In this document: one piece after another, positions 1 to 5,717 of the stretch | Layout: each line of letters starts with the position of its first letter | Position numbering within the stretch: the first letter of the stretch is position 1 | Assembly: GCA_002479815.1 (NCBI GenBank) | Contig: DLPA01000143.1 | Span: forward strand, 13,619-21,883 | Origin: a bacterium UBA7470 | GTDB lineage: Bacteria > Pseudomonadota > Gammaproteobacteria > Burkholderiales > Burkholderiaceae_C | Reading direction: 5' to 3' | Length of the DNA stretch: 8,265 nucleotides | Made by a program: the position numbers and the translations under genes | Notes under the pieces: model-generated | What the model saw: the letters and a program-made list of their open reading frames with translations, nothing else | The model's database searches: none | Told to the model about the DNA's origin: nothing

Positions 1-1048
1 CCACCACCACTCGCTTGTCGTCCAACACGGTCAAACCCCACATCTCACCTTTAAACGAAGCCAATGTCACTGGGGTCATACTGTAAGGCTGTGCGCCGGT
101 CTTTTTAGACGGCAAAAAAACCATAGGCGGCTGGCTGATGGTGCTGCCCGCGCCGTAAATTTTGTCGTTGAACATCGTCATGCTCAAGATTTGGTAGGAC
201 ACGCCATCGTCGGCCCATTTGGAATCCAGCCCCTCCCACGCTGCGGTGTCCGATGCACGGTAGATAAAGCCGTTGCCCGTCAGGGATTCACCAAACGAAC
301 GACCTTGAGAATCACGCGCAAAATGCGCCACCTGCATACTCAAACTGACGTTGTTGGTGCTCGTGAACACGTTTTTAACGGCATACGGCGAGGTGGCGGT
401 GTTCATGCTGACCACGTTTTCTTTGCTCAAGGTGTCTTGGCCTGACACATAAAGCAAGCCATCAGCCCCACGGCGTATGCCTTGCACACGCCATTGGTCA
501 AAATAGCCCTTGACTTGACCCCAAGTCACGCCACCGTCGGTGCTTTGGTACAAGCCTTTGCCCACAGCCCCCGTGCCACAACCGGCCCATGCGGTTTTGT
601 CATCGTCCCACCAAAAGGCATCGGTGCGGTTTTCAATGCAGGGGTAAGTGGTGCTGCGCCAAGTTTTGGCGGTGCTTGGGGGGGCTGCAATGGCTTGATA
701 GCTGGCTAATTGCCACACCAGTCCCAGTGGTTTGGAGCTGTCTGGGACGGCTCTTAGCGTGGCACTCAAATAACTGCCGCTGAACTCCAAACAGGGCAGC
801 GTGAGGTTGAATGCCGCATCCAACGAGGCACAGCTTGAGCTGCTTTGCCCCGCTCCTGCACTGCCAAACGACCAAGACGTACCGCCCGCGTAGTTCATCT
901 GCAAGCTGTACGAACTGCCGGCCACGCTCAAACAAGAGGTGCTCATGTTCAGGCCTGTATCAATCTTGCCGCACTGCTGTGCAAAAACAGCTCCAGAACA
1001 ACTCAGCAGCCCTAAGCACAAGGCTTTTTGAAATGATGTCGTTTTCAT
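1..1048 (-). CDS. Secreted Asp-box (BNR-like) protein, 3' end outside window
   Basis: An uninterrupted reading frame of 349 codons runs from an ATG at 1048 down to the window edge with no stop, so the C-terminus is missing. An AAGGAGT ribosome binding site (plus-strand 1058-1064) lies 9 bases upstream and fixes the start. The N-terminus is a Sec signal peptide: basic MKTTSFQK, a hydrophobic stretch, and a likely cleavage after VFA at residue 23. The mature part starts QQCGKI and has six cysteines (26, 39, 73, 86, 137, 157), suggesting disulfides in the periplasm or outside the cell. Residues 169-176 read STDGGVTW, a canonical Asp-box as found in sialidase/BNR beta-propellers; the rest is rich in G, S, T, W and Y, fitting beta structure. 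Residues 26-50 and 73-98 look like two copies of a short cysteine-bracketed motif. Enzymatic activity cannot be assigned: a single Asp-box does not make it a sialidase. The frame is certain; the function is unknown. Confidence 0.85.
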   Translation of the reverse strand, partial: MKTTSFQKALCLGLLSCSGAVFAQQCGKIDTGLNMSTSCLSVAGSSYSLQMNYAGGTSWSFGSAGAGQSSSSCASLDAAFNLTLPCLEFSGSYLSATLRAVPDSSKPLGLVWQLASYQAIAAPPSTAKTWRSTTYPCIENRTDAFWWDDDKTAWAGCGTGAVGKGLYQSTDGGVTWGQVKGYFDQWRVQGIRRGADGLLYVSGQDTLSKENVVSMNTATSPYAVKNVFTSTNNVSLSMQVAHFARDSQGRSFGESLTGNGFIYRASDTAAWEGLDSKWADDGVSYQILSMTMFNDKIYGAGSTISQPPMVFLPSKKTGAQPYSMTPVTLASFKGEMWGLTVLDDKRVVV

Positions 1049-1096
1049 GATTCAGACACTCCTTCTTAAATAGACAACGCCCAGACACAAATTGCT

Positions 1097-1123
1097 TTTA
1101 TAGATGACTTTCGCGAGCATCAA
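1097..1123 (-). promoter_or_regulatory. Weak sigma70-like promoter candidate for the secreted-protein gene
   Basis: Read on the minus strand, TTGATG (plus 1118-1123) and TATAAA (plus 1097-1102) are separated by 15 bases. The hexamers are good but the spacer is shorter than the usual 16-18. It lies about 50 bases upstream of the start codon at 1048, a sensible place. This is a pattern match only. Confidence 0.35.
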
Positions 1124-1190
1124 ATCACAAAAAATGCTTGTTGCCTATCCCCCATACGTTAATTCGGTGCGTTTCGAGAACAATACGCCC

Positions 1191-1204
1191 CATGCAGGTG
1201 CATG
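1191..1204. promoter_or_regulatory. 14-bp perfect palindrome in divergent intergenic region, possible operator
   Basis: CATGCA, then GG, then TGCATG forms a perfect inverted repeat with a 2-base centre. It sits roughly in the middle of the 360-base gap between two divergent genes, where a dimeric repressor or activator could act on either. The 2-base spacer is too short for an RNA hairpin loop, so if functional it is more likely a DNA-binding site. No regulator can be named, and a chance occurrence is possible. Confidence 0.35.
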
Positions 1205-1290
1205 ATTGGAATCTCCACACGATGCGGGTTTTCAAGGATGAATTTCATTTCAGTTTTGAGGACAATTTTGTATACCATTTTGTGTTCAAA

Positions 1291-1338
1291 CAGTAGGGCT
1301 GGCATCGGTTTTAATCTCACTTGAAGAAATACCCTCTG
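1291..1338 (+). promoter_or_regulatory. Leader hairpin; candidate NMT1-motif (xanthine) riboswitch
   Basis: In the 5' leader of the binding-protein gene, CAG-U-AGGG (1291-1298) pairs with CCCUCUG (1332-1338), giving seven base pairs with one bulged U and enclosing 33 nt. The element is 48 nt long and ends 70 bases before the preferred start codon. The NMT1-motif RNA is a compact riboswitch class that senses xanthine and uric acid and is found upstream of NMT1-domain transporter genes, including in Burkholderiales. Gene family, size and position fit. The conserved-nucleotide consensus could not be checked here, so the identity is a hypothesis and the hairpin itself is the only direct observation. 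No convincing promoter was found between 1205 and 1408. Confidence 0.35.
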
Positions 1339-1395
1339 TGCTTGTCAACGGTTGGGCATATCTTTTGCTTTTAATTCTTAACCCCCTTTCATGAT

Positions 1396-1400
1396 CGGAG
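1396..1400 (+). promoter_or_regulatory. Ribosome binding site deciding the binding-protein start
   Basis: CGGAG at 1396-1400 is 8 bases before the ATG at 1409. The in-frame ATG at 1391 lies upstream of this site, has only a CCCCCTTTC stretch in front of it, and would add six residues (MIGAYA) before a normal signal peptide. The site therefore supports initiation at 1409. Confidence 0.7.
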
Positions 1401-1408
1401 CCTACGCG

Positions 1409-2446
1409 ATGTTCAAGCGTCACTTTTTAAAAACCACTGCAGCTGCCCTGACCTTGGTGGCACTCAGCACCACGGCTTATGCCCAAAATAAAGCCATCAA
1501 ATTTCAGCTTGATTGGCGTTTTGAAGGCCCTTCAGCTTTGTTTTTGCAGTCTGCTGCCAAGGGCTACTACAAAGATGCAGGCTTGGATGTCACCATTGAC
1601 GCAGGCAGTGGCTCGGGTGCAACGGTCAACCGCGTGGCGTCGGGTACCTATGACATCGGTTTTGCCGATGTCGCAGCTTTGATGGAGTTCCACGCCAACA
1701 ACCCCGATGCACCCAACAAACCCGTGGCGGTGATGATGGTCTATAACAACACTCCGGCAGCGGTGTTGGCGTTGAAAAAATCAGGGATCAAAACGCCTGC
1801 CGACTTGAGTGGCAAAAAACTGGGTGCGCCTGTGTTTGATGCGGGTCGTAAAGCTTTCCCTGTTTTTGAAAAAGCCAACAAAATCAGCAATGTGGCATGG
1901 ACTTCGATGGATCCGCCTCTGCGTGAAACCATGCTGGTGCGTGGCGACATTGATGCGATTACGGGCTTTTCGTTCACCTCGCTGCTGAACTTGGAAGCGC
2001 GTGGCGTCAAAGCAGAAGACATCGTGATGTTGCCCTTTGCAGACCACGGCGTGAAGCTGTATGGCAATGCCATTATCGTGTCGCCGAAATTATTGAAAGA
2101 CAATCCTTCTGTCGTGCGCGCCTTCTTAGCAGCGTTCACCAAAGGCGCCAAGGAAGTCATTGCCAACCCTGAGGCAGCCATTGGCGTCGTGAAAGAGCGC
2201 GATGGCATCATCAACACTGCGTTGGAAGCCCGTCGTCTGAAATTGGCGATTGACTCGGTGGTGGCCAGTCCCGACGCTCGCAAAGAGGGCTTTGGACAAA
2301 TCAACCCCGCCCGTTTGGCCCTGATGGCCAGCGAGGTATCCGATGCCTATAAGACCAAAACACGCATCGACGTGAATGCCATTTGGAACGGCTCTGCGTT
2401 GCCCGATGCCAAAGAGTTGGACATTCTGCCCAAGCCCAAAAAGTAA
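1409..2446 (+). CDS. ABC transporter periplasmic substrate-binding protein, NMT1/THI5 (SsuA/TauA-like) family
   Basis: This is the soluble receptor that would capture a small organic solute in the periplasm and deliver it to the permease encoded downstream. With the start at 1409 it has 345 residues, a normal length. Residues 1-25 form a Sec signal peptide (MFKRHF, hydrophobic core, cleavage after AYA), with no lipobox cysteine, so the mature protein should be free in the periplasm. The N-terminal lobe shows the family pattern: FQLDW, then AAKGYYKDAGLDVTI, then GSGSGATVNRVASG and YDIGFADVAALMEF, as in NMT1/THI5, SsuA and ThiY proteins. The second lobe begins around KTPADLSGKKLGAPVFDAGR. This family takes nitrate, sulfonates, taurine, thiamine pyrimidines, purine-like compounds and others, so the substrate cannot be read off. 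The downstream deaminase favours an amino-bearing heterocycle (inference). An alternative start at 1391 is less likely. Confidence 0.93.
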   Translation: MFKRHFLKTTAAALTLVALSTTAYAQNKAIKFQLDWRFEGPSALFLQSAAKGYYKDAGLDVTIDAGSGSGATVNRVASGTYDIGFADVAALMEFHANNPDAPNKPVAVMMVYNNTPAAVLALKKSGIKTPADLSGKKLGAPVFDAGRKAFPVFEKANKISNVAWTSMDPPLRETMLVRGDIDAITGFSFTSLLNLEARGVKAEDIVMLPFADHGVKLYGNAIIVSPKLLKDNPSVVRAFLAAFTKGAKEVIANPEAAIGVVKERDGIINTALEARRLKLAIDSVVASPDARKEGFGQINPARLALMASEVSDAYKTKTRIDVNAIWNGSALPDAKELDILPKPKK

Positions 2447-2465
2447 ATCGCTAAGTTCTTGACAC

Positions 2466-2502
2466 AGGCCAGCCCGCCTTTGGATGGACTGGCCTTTTTA
2501 TT
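2466..2502 (+). terminator. Intrinsic terminator between binding-protein and ATPase genes
   Basis: AGGCCAG (2466-2472) and CTGGCCT (2489-2495) form a perfect seven-pair GC-rich stem around a 16-base loop, followed by TTTTTATT. It starts 20 bases after the binding-protein stop and ends before the ATPase start. Inside an importer operon it probably acts as a partial terminator or 3'-end stabiliser, so that more receptor than membrane complex is made (inference from known operons of this type). Confidence 0.85.
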
Positions 2503-2519
2503 GGAAAGTAATAGACACT

Positions 2520-3356
2520 ATGCAAGTGACGGCTCCAGCAGCAGCTCTGCCTTTCGTGCAATTCAAAGACGTATGGTTGGCCTATAACGACGACTTACTC
2601 GCCAAAGGCGTGTTTGCCGTGGAGGACATCAATTTGAGCGTGGCTCAAGGCGAGTTCATTGCCATTGTGGGGCCGTCTGGCTGCGGCAAATCGACCTTCA
2701 TGAAGCTCACCACGGGCTTGAAGCGTCCAAGCAAAGGCACCATTCATGTCGATGGTCAGCCTGTGAATGGGCCGCTGAAAATCTCGGGCATGGCGTTCCA
2801 AGCACCGTCGCTGCTGCCTTGGCGCACCACCTTGGACAATGTGCTCTTGCCTTTAGAAATAGTCGAGCCCCATCGCAGCCAATTCAAACAAAAACGCAAG
2901 GCGTACGAAGCGCGTGCCAGCGCCTTGCTGCAAAGCGTGGGTTTGGGGGGGATGGAGAAAAAGTTTCCCTGGCAACTCTCAGGCGGGATGCAGCAACGCG
3001 CCAGCATTTGTCGCGCCCTCATCCACGAACCCAAAATGTTGTTGCTGGATGAGCCGTTTGGCGCACTGGACGCCTTCACTCGCGAAGAGCTGTGGTGTAC
3101 CTTGCGCGATTTGCAAGCGGCGCAACAATTCAACGTCATTCTGGTCACGCACGACTTGCGCGAAAGCGTATTTTTGGCCGATACGGTGTATGTCATGAGC
3201 AAAAGCCCTGGGCGCTTCGTCGTTAAACGCCACATCGACTTGCCCCGCCCGCGTGATTTGGAAGTCACTTACACACCCGCATTCACTGACATCGTGCATG
3301 AGCTGCGCGGTCATATTGGGGCCATGCGCAAACAAGGCGCCACCATCAACCAATAA
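2520..3356 (+). CDS. ABC transporter ATP-binding protein (SsuB/TauB-like)
   Basis: This cytoplasmic ATPase would power the importer. All nucleotide-binding motifs are intact in the 278-residue product: Walker A GPSGCGKS (51-58), Q-loop Gln94 in AFQAPSLLPWRT, signature LSGGMQQR (153-160), Walker B MLLLDE (173-178), D-loop GALD (181-184) and the switch His211 in LVTHDLRES. The LLPWRT stretch after the Q-loop and the ending VYVMSKSPGRF are typical of the nitrate/sulfonate/taurine subfamily. A longer frame opens at an ATG at 2484, but that codon lies in the loop of the preceding terminator. The ATG at 2520 is preferred because of GGAAAG (2503-2508), 11 bases upstream, and the normal family length. 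It lies 73 bases after the binding-protein gene and 47 before the permease ATG, in the same operon. Confidence 0.93.
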   Translation: MQVTAPAAALPFVQFKDVWLAYNDDLLAKGVFAVEDINLSVAQGEFIAIVGPSGCGKSTFMKLTTGLKRPSKGTIHVDGQPVNGPLKISGMAFQAPSLLPWRTTLDNVLLPLEIVEPHRSQFKQKRKAYEARASALLQSVGLGGMEKKFPWQLSGGMQQRASICRALIHEPKMLLLDEPFGALDAFTREELWCTLRDLQAAQQFNVILVTHDLRESVFLADTVYVMSKSPGRFVVKRHIDLPRPRDLEVTYTPAFTDIVHELRGHIGAMRKQGATINQ

Positions 3357-3363
3357 GCCTGTC

Positions 3364-3400
3364 GTTTGAGACTGTTTGAGATTGTTTGAAAAAAGTTTGC
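3364..3400 (+). repeat. Short tandem repeat, GTTTGA units at about 10-bp spacing
   Basis: GTTTGAG occurs at 3364 and 3374, GTTTGAA at 3384 and GTTTGC at 3395, so the units start 10, 10 and 11 bases apart. They fill almost all of the gap between the ATPase stop and the permease ATG. The array could be a replication-slippage product or a spaced protein or RNA contact site. It also contains the alternative TTG start of the permease frame. Confidence 0.75.
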
Positions 3401-3403
3401 ATC

Positions 3404-4171
3404 ATGACCAAAAAACAACTGGAAGCATCGGCACCGTGGGTGCTCTTGGTGGCAACGATCGCCGTGTGGCAATTGATTTGCAGTGTCTTCAATGTCTCTG
3501 AATTTATCTTTCCCAGCCCTTGGCGCATTTGGGAGCAAACCTTAGCGCACAAGGCGGTGATTGCAGGCCATGCCTGGCGCACGTTTTGGGTGACGATGGC
3601 TGGGTTTGGCATTGCCATTGTGGTGGGCGTGTTGCTGGGCTTTTTGATTGGCAGCTCGCGCTTGGCTTATGCCGCCGTCTATCCGCTCATGACGGCTTTC
3701 AATGCCTTGCCCAAAGCCGCTTTTGTACCGATTTTGGTGGTGTGGTTTGGTATTGGCATTGGTCCAGCCATTTTGACGGCCTTCCTGATCAGTTTCTTCC
3801 CCATCATGGTCAACATCGCCACCGGTTTGGCGACCTTAGAGCCTGAACTCGAAGATGTGCTGCGCGTACTTGGTGCCAAGCGATGGGATGTCCTGACCAA
3901 GGTCGGCTTGCCTCGTTCCATGCCTTACTTTTACGGCTCACTCAAAGTCGCCATCACCTTGGCGTTTGTCGGAACCACTGTCTCTGAAATGACCGCGTCC
4001 AACGAAGGCATTGGCTACTTGCTGATTTCTGCAGGTTCATCCATGCAAATGGGCTTGGCCTTCAGTGGTTTGCTCGTGGTGGGGACGATGGCGATGGTGA
4101 TGTATGAGTTGTTCAGCTTCATCGAAAAACACACCACTGCATGGGCACATCGCGGCTCTCAAGGCGAATGA
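3404..4171 (+). CDS. ABC transporter permease (SsuC/TauC-like)
   Basis: This inner-membrane subunit would form the translocation channel, probably as a homodimer with two ATPase subunits. The 255-residue product has about six hydrophobic helices, including residues 12-30, 64-84, 105-130 and 218-240. The EAA loop that docks on the ATPase is clear at about 150-170 (EDVLRVLGAKRWDVLTKVGLP), and LPKAAFVPILVVWFGIG (102-118) is the usual subfamily signature. The start is uncertain: the ATG at 3404 gives a normal N-terminus, but no strong ribosome binding site precedes it. An in-frame TTG at 3386 would add six residues (MKKVCI) and is preceded only by GTTTGAG repeats. The ATG is preferred. The TGA stop at 4169-4171 directly abuts the GTG of the next gene. 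The substrate is the same as for the binding protein and is unknown. Confidence 0.92.
   Translation: MTKKQLEASAPWVLLVATIAVWQLICSVFNVSEFIFPSPWRIWEQTLAHKAVIAGHAWRTFWVTMAGFGIAIVVGVLLGFLIGSSRLAYAAVYPLMTAFNALPKAAFVPILVVWFGIGIGPAILTAFLISFFPIMVNIATGLATLEPELEDVLRVLGAKRWDVLTKVGLPRSMPYFYGSLKVAITLAFVGTTVSEMTASNEGIGYLLISAGSSMQMGLAFSGLLVVGTMAMVMYELFSFIEKHTTAWAHRGSQGE
4161..4164 (+). promoter_or_regulatory. Ribosome binding site inside permease 3' end, deciding a GTG start
   Basis: AAGG at 4161-4164 lies 7 bases before the GTG at 4172 but 13 before the in-frame ATG at 4178. The GTG is therefore the better start for the deaminase. Because the site is within the permease coding sequence and the stop touches the start, translational coupling is likely. 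Confidence 0.55.
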
Positions 4172-4669
4172 GTGGACATGCGCCCACCGCCCAACGAATG
4201 GTCAGATGACCAAATACAACGCCATCTGACGCGCGCCAATCAGACTGCATTGCGGGCCATGCAGCTTGGGCGACACCCATTTGGCGCGTTATTGGTTGCG
4301 CCTGACGGTGAAACCCTGCTGGCCGAGCAAGGCAACATCGACACCGTACACCATGCCGAAGCCACACTCGCACGCGTTGCGTCATTGAATTACGATGCAG
4401 ATTATTTGTGGCATTGCACCTTGGTCACCACGTTTGAACCTTGCGCGATGTGTGCCGGCACCATTTACTGGGCCAACATTGGACACATTGTGTATGGCGT
4501 GAGTGAAAGCACCTTGTTGGCACAAACGGGCAATCACCCCGCCAACCCTACCTTGGATTTGCCCTGCCGAGACGTGATTGCCAAAGGTCAAAAACCGATT
4601 CGTGTGGTCGGCCCCATCTTGGCGTTGAGCGATATGTTGCTCGCGCCTCATCGACAGTTTTGGCGCTGA
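4172..4669 (+). CDS. Cytidine-deaminase-fold nucleoside/nucleobase deaminase
   Basis: This is a zinc hydrolase of the CDA superfamily (GuaD/TadA-like group), predicted to replace an amino group on a heterocyclic base with an oxo group and release ammonia in the cytoplasm. The 165-residue product carries both catalytic motifs: H61-A-E63 (zinc ligand and proton shuttle) and P90-C91-A-M-C94 (two further zinc ligands). HPFGALLV (35-42) and an Asn at 55 resemble the substrate-binding region of guanine deaminase, and GTIYWANIGHIVYG (96-109) resembles the stretch after PCxxC in that group. It is therefore closer in feel to guanine deaminase than to tRNA adenosine deaminase, but the substrate is not determined. 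Being directly attached to the permease gene suggests that it acts on the imported compound or its product. The start is GTG at 4172; ATG at 4178 is the alternative. Confidence 0.88.
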   Translation: MDMRPPPNEWSDDQIQRHLTRANQTALRAMQLGRHPFGALLVAPDGETLLAEQGNIDTVHHAEATLARVASLNYDADYLWHCTLVTTFEPCAMCAGTIYWANIGHIVYGVSESTLLAQTGNHPANPTLDLPCRDVIAKGQKPIRVVGPILALSDMLLAPHRQFWR

Positions 4670-4672
4670 GCC

Positions 4673-4690
4673 GGGCCATGCGTGCGGCCC
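4673..4690 (+). other. Small GC hairpin after the deaminase gene
   Basis: GGGCC (4673-4677) and GGCCC (4686-4690) can pair around an 8-base loop, 3 bases after the deaminase stop. There is no T-run behind it, so it is not an intrinsic terminator by itself. It may protect the mRNA 3' end or be incidental. Confidence 0.3.
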
Positions 4691-4701
4691 TACGGTCCAG
4701 T

Positions 4702-4730
4702 GCGGTGTTCGCTGTCAACACGCTTCTTTT
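4702..4730 (+). terminator. Possible weak intrinsic terminator of the importer-deaminase operon
   Basis: GCGgTGTT (4702-4709, one bulged G) pairs with AACACGC (4717-4723) around a 7-base loop and is followed by TTCTTTT. The stem is short and the T-run interrupted, so termination is probably partial. It lies just before the hydrolase ribosome binding site (AGGAG, 4736-4740) and could reduce read-through into that gene. Confidence 0.4.
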
Positions 4731-4745
4731 GCCGCAGGAGCCTCT

Positions 4746-5645
4746 ATGTCCCCCGATTTGTCTGTGGTCCCCCAGCATTTGACCTTAAATGCAGCCGATG
4801 GCTATCCACTGGTTGCCACGCTCTACACGGCACCTGCCGTCTCTTGCCGAGCCCATTTGCTGATGGCGGGAGCCACCGGTGTGCCTCAAAGGTTTTATCG
4901 GCGCTTTGCCGAACACGCAGCGCGTGAAGGTTTTACAACCCTGACCTTGGATTACAGGGGCATAGGTCTATCGAAACCTGCCCAGCTCAAAGGTTTTGAC
5001 ATGAATTACCTTGACTGGGCATCGCTGGATTTAGCGGCAGCGGTGGATCACATGAGCAGCGATGCCGTGCCGCTGTTCATGGTAGGGCACTCGTTTGGTG
5101 GGCACGCCTTTGGCTTGCTGAACAACACCGATCGCATTGAACGCTTTTGCACCTTTGCGACGGGTGCAGGATGGCACGGTTGGATGCCGCCTGCAGAACG
5201 CCTTCGGGTTTGGACGATGTGGAACGTCATCGGCCCACTGCTGACACGTTGGAAAGGCTATCTGCCTTGGAGTTTGCTGGGCATGGGCGAAGATTTGCCT
5301 TTGGGGGTGTATCAACAATGGCGGCACTGGTGCAGCTTTCCGCGCTATTTTTTTGATGATCCGCAAATGCAGCACCTGAACGAGCGCTTTGCCTCCGTCA
5401 AAACGCCCATTCGCGCCGTTAATGCCTTGGACGATCATTGGGCACCCCCCGCCTCAAGAGATGCGTTTATGGCCGCCTATCGCCAAGCACCTCAGGAGCA
5501 CATCACCCTAGACCCAAGCCAATTGGCGCTGAAAAGCATAGGCCACATGGGTTACTTCCGCCCACACGCGGCACAACTTTGGGGCGATACCCTTGATTGG
5601 TTTCAATCCGGCCAGCCGTCATCCCGCACCTCGCGGACGACGTGA
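4746..5645 (+). CDS. Alpha/beta hydrolase family protein
   Basis: This is a predicted cytoplasmic serine hydrolase (no signal peptide) of 299 residues. The nucleophile elbow is GHSFGG at 114-119 with Ser116. The acid is likely Asp229 or Asp230 in NALDDHWAPP, and the base His267 in SIGHMGYFR, completing the triad. LDYRGIGLSKP (68-78) is the typical strand-loop before the elbow. A tryptophan- and tyrosine-rich segment (about 143-205) is probably the lid that sets substrate choice. The overall pattern resembles the uncharacterised predicted hydrolases of the COG4757 type, so esterase, lipase or amidase activity are all possible. AGGAG at 4736-4740 lies 5 bases before the ATG. The gene is 76 bases after the deaminase on the same strand and may be transcribed with it, but nothing in the protein ties it to nucleobase metabolism. 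Confidence 0.88.
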   Translation: MSPDLSVVPQHLTLNAADGYPLVATLYTAPAVSCRAHLLMAGATGVPQRFYRRFAEHAAREGFTTLTLDYRGIGLSKPAQLKGFDMNYLDWASLDLAAAVDHMSSDAVPLFMVGHSFGGHAFGLLNNTDRIERFCTFATGAGWHGWMPPAERLRVWTMWNVIGPLLTRWKGYLPWSLLGMGEDLPLGVYQQWRHWCSFPRYFFDDPQMQHLNERFASVKTPIRAVNALDDHWAPPASRDAFMAAYRQAPQEHITLDPSQLALKSIGHMGYFRPHAAQLWGDTLDWFQSGQPSSRTSRTT

Positions 5646-5652
5646 ACCTTCA

Positions 5653-5681
5653 CTGAACAAGGCTGCTAAATCCTCTAAGAT
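5653..5681 (+). promoter_or_regulatory. Weak promoter candidate for the nfeD-qmcA unit
   Basis: CTGAAC (5653-5658) and TAAGAT (5676-5681) are 17 bases apart and lie 37-65 bases upstream of the NfeD start. The -10 matches the consensus at four of six positions and the -35 at only three. It is a plausible but weak sigma70 match in the only gap where this unit's promoter would be expected. Confidence 0.25.
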
Positions 5682-5717
5682 GCGGGCTGTTGTGACATTC
5701 CAGCAAAGGGGAACGCC

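Noticed and set aside
191..445. 84-codon plus-strand open frame near the left edge
   Set aside because: It is antisense to the secreted Asp-box protein, whose minus-strand frame is continuous and has a signal peptide and ribosome binding site.
1..1048. Calling the secreted protein a sialidase because of its Asp-box
   Set aside because: Asp-boxes occur in many unrelated beta-propellers; no sialidase arginine triad or FRIP motif is visible in the part present.
1202..1324. 40-codon open frame in the leader before the binding protein
   Set aside because: The only nearby purine-rich sequence (AGGTG) ends one base before the ATG, too close to initiate, and the frame runs through the leader hairpin. 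It could be a leader peptide only by speculation.
1741..2304. 187-codon open frame on the minus strand inside the binding-protein gene
   Set aside because: It is fully antisense to a gene with a clear signal peptide and family motifs, has no recognisable domain, and reads as low-complexity Ser/Arg/Ala typical of an opposite-strand shadow.
2756..3268. 170-codon minus-strand open frame inside the ATPase gene
   Set aside because: It lies opposite the intact Walker A, signature and Walker B coding sequence and has no plausible protein features of its own.
5642..5653. Perfect GTGAA-CC-TTCAC dyad over the hydrolase stop codon
   Set aside because: It is short, with a 2-base centre and no T-run, so it is not a terminator. 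A 10-bp dyad is expected by chance at this scale, and nothing else supports an operator here.
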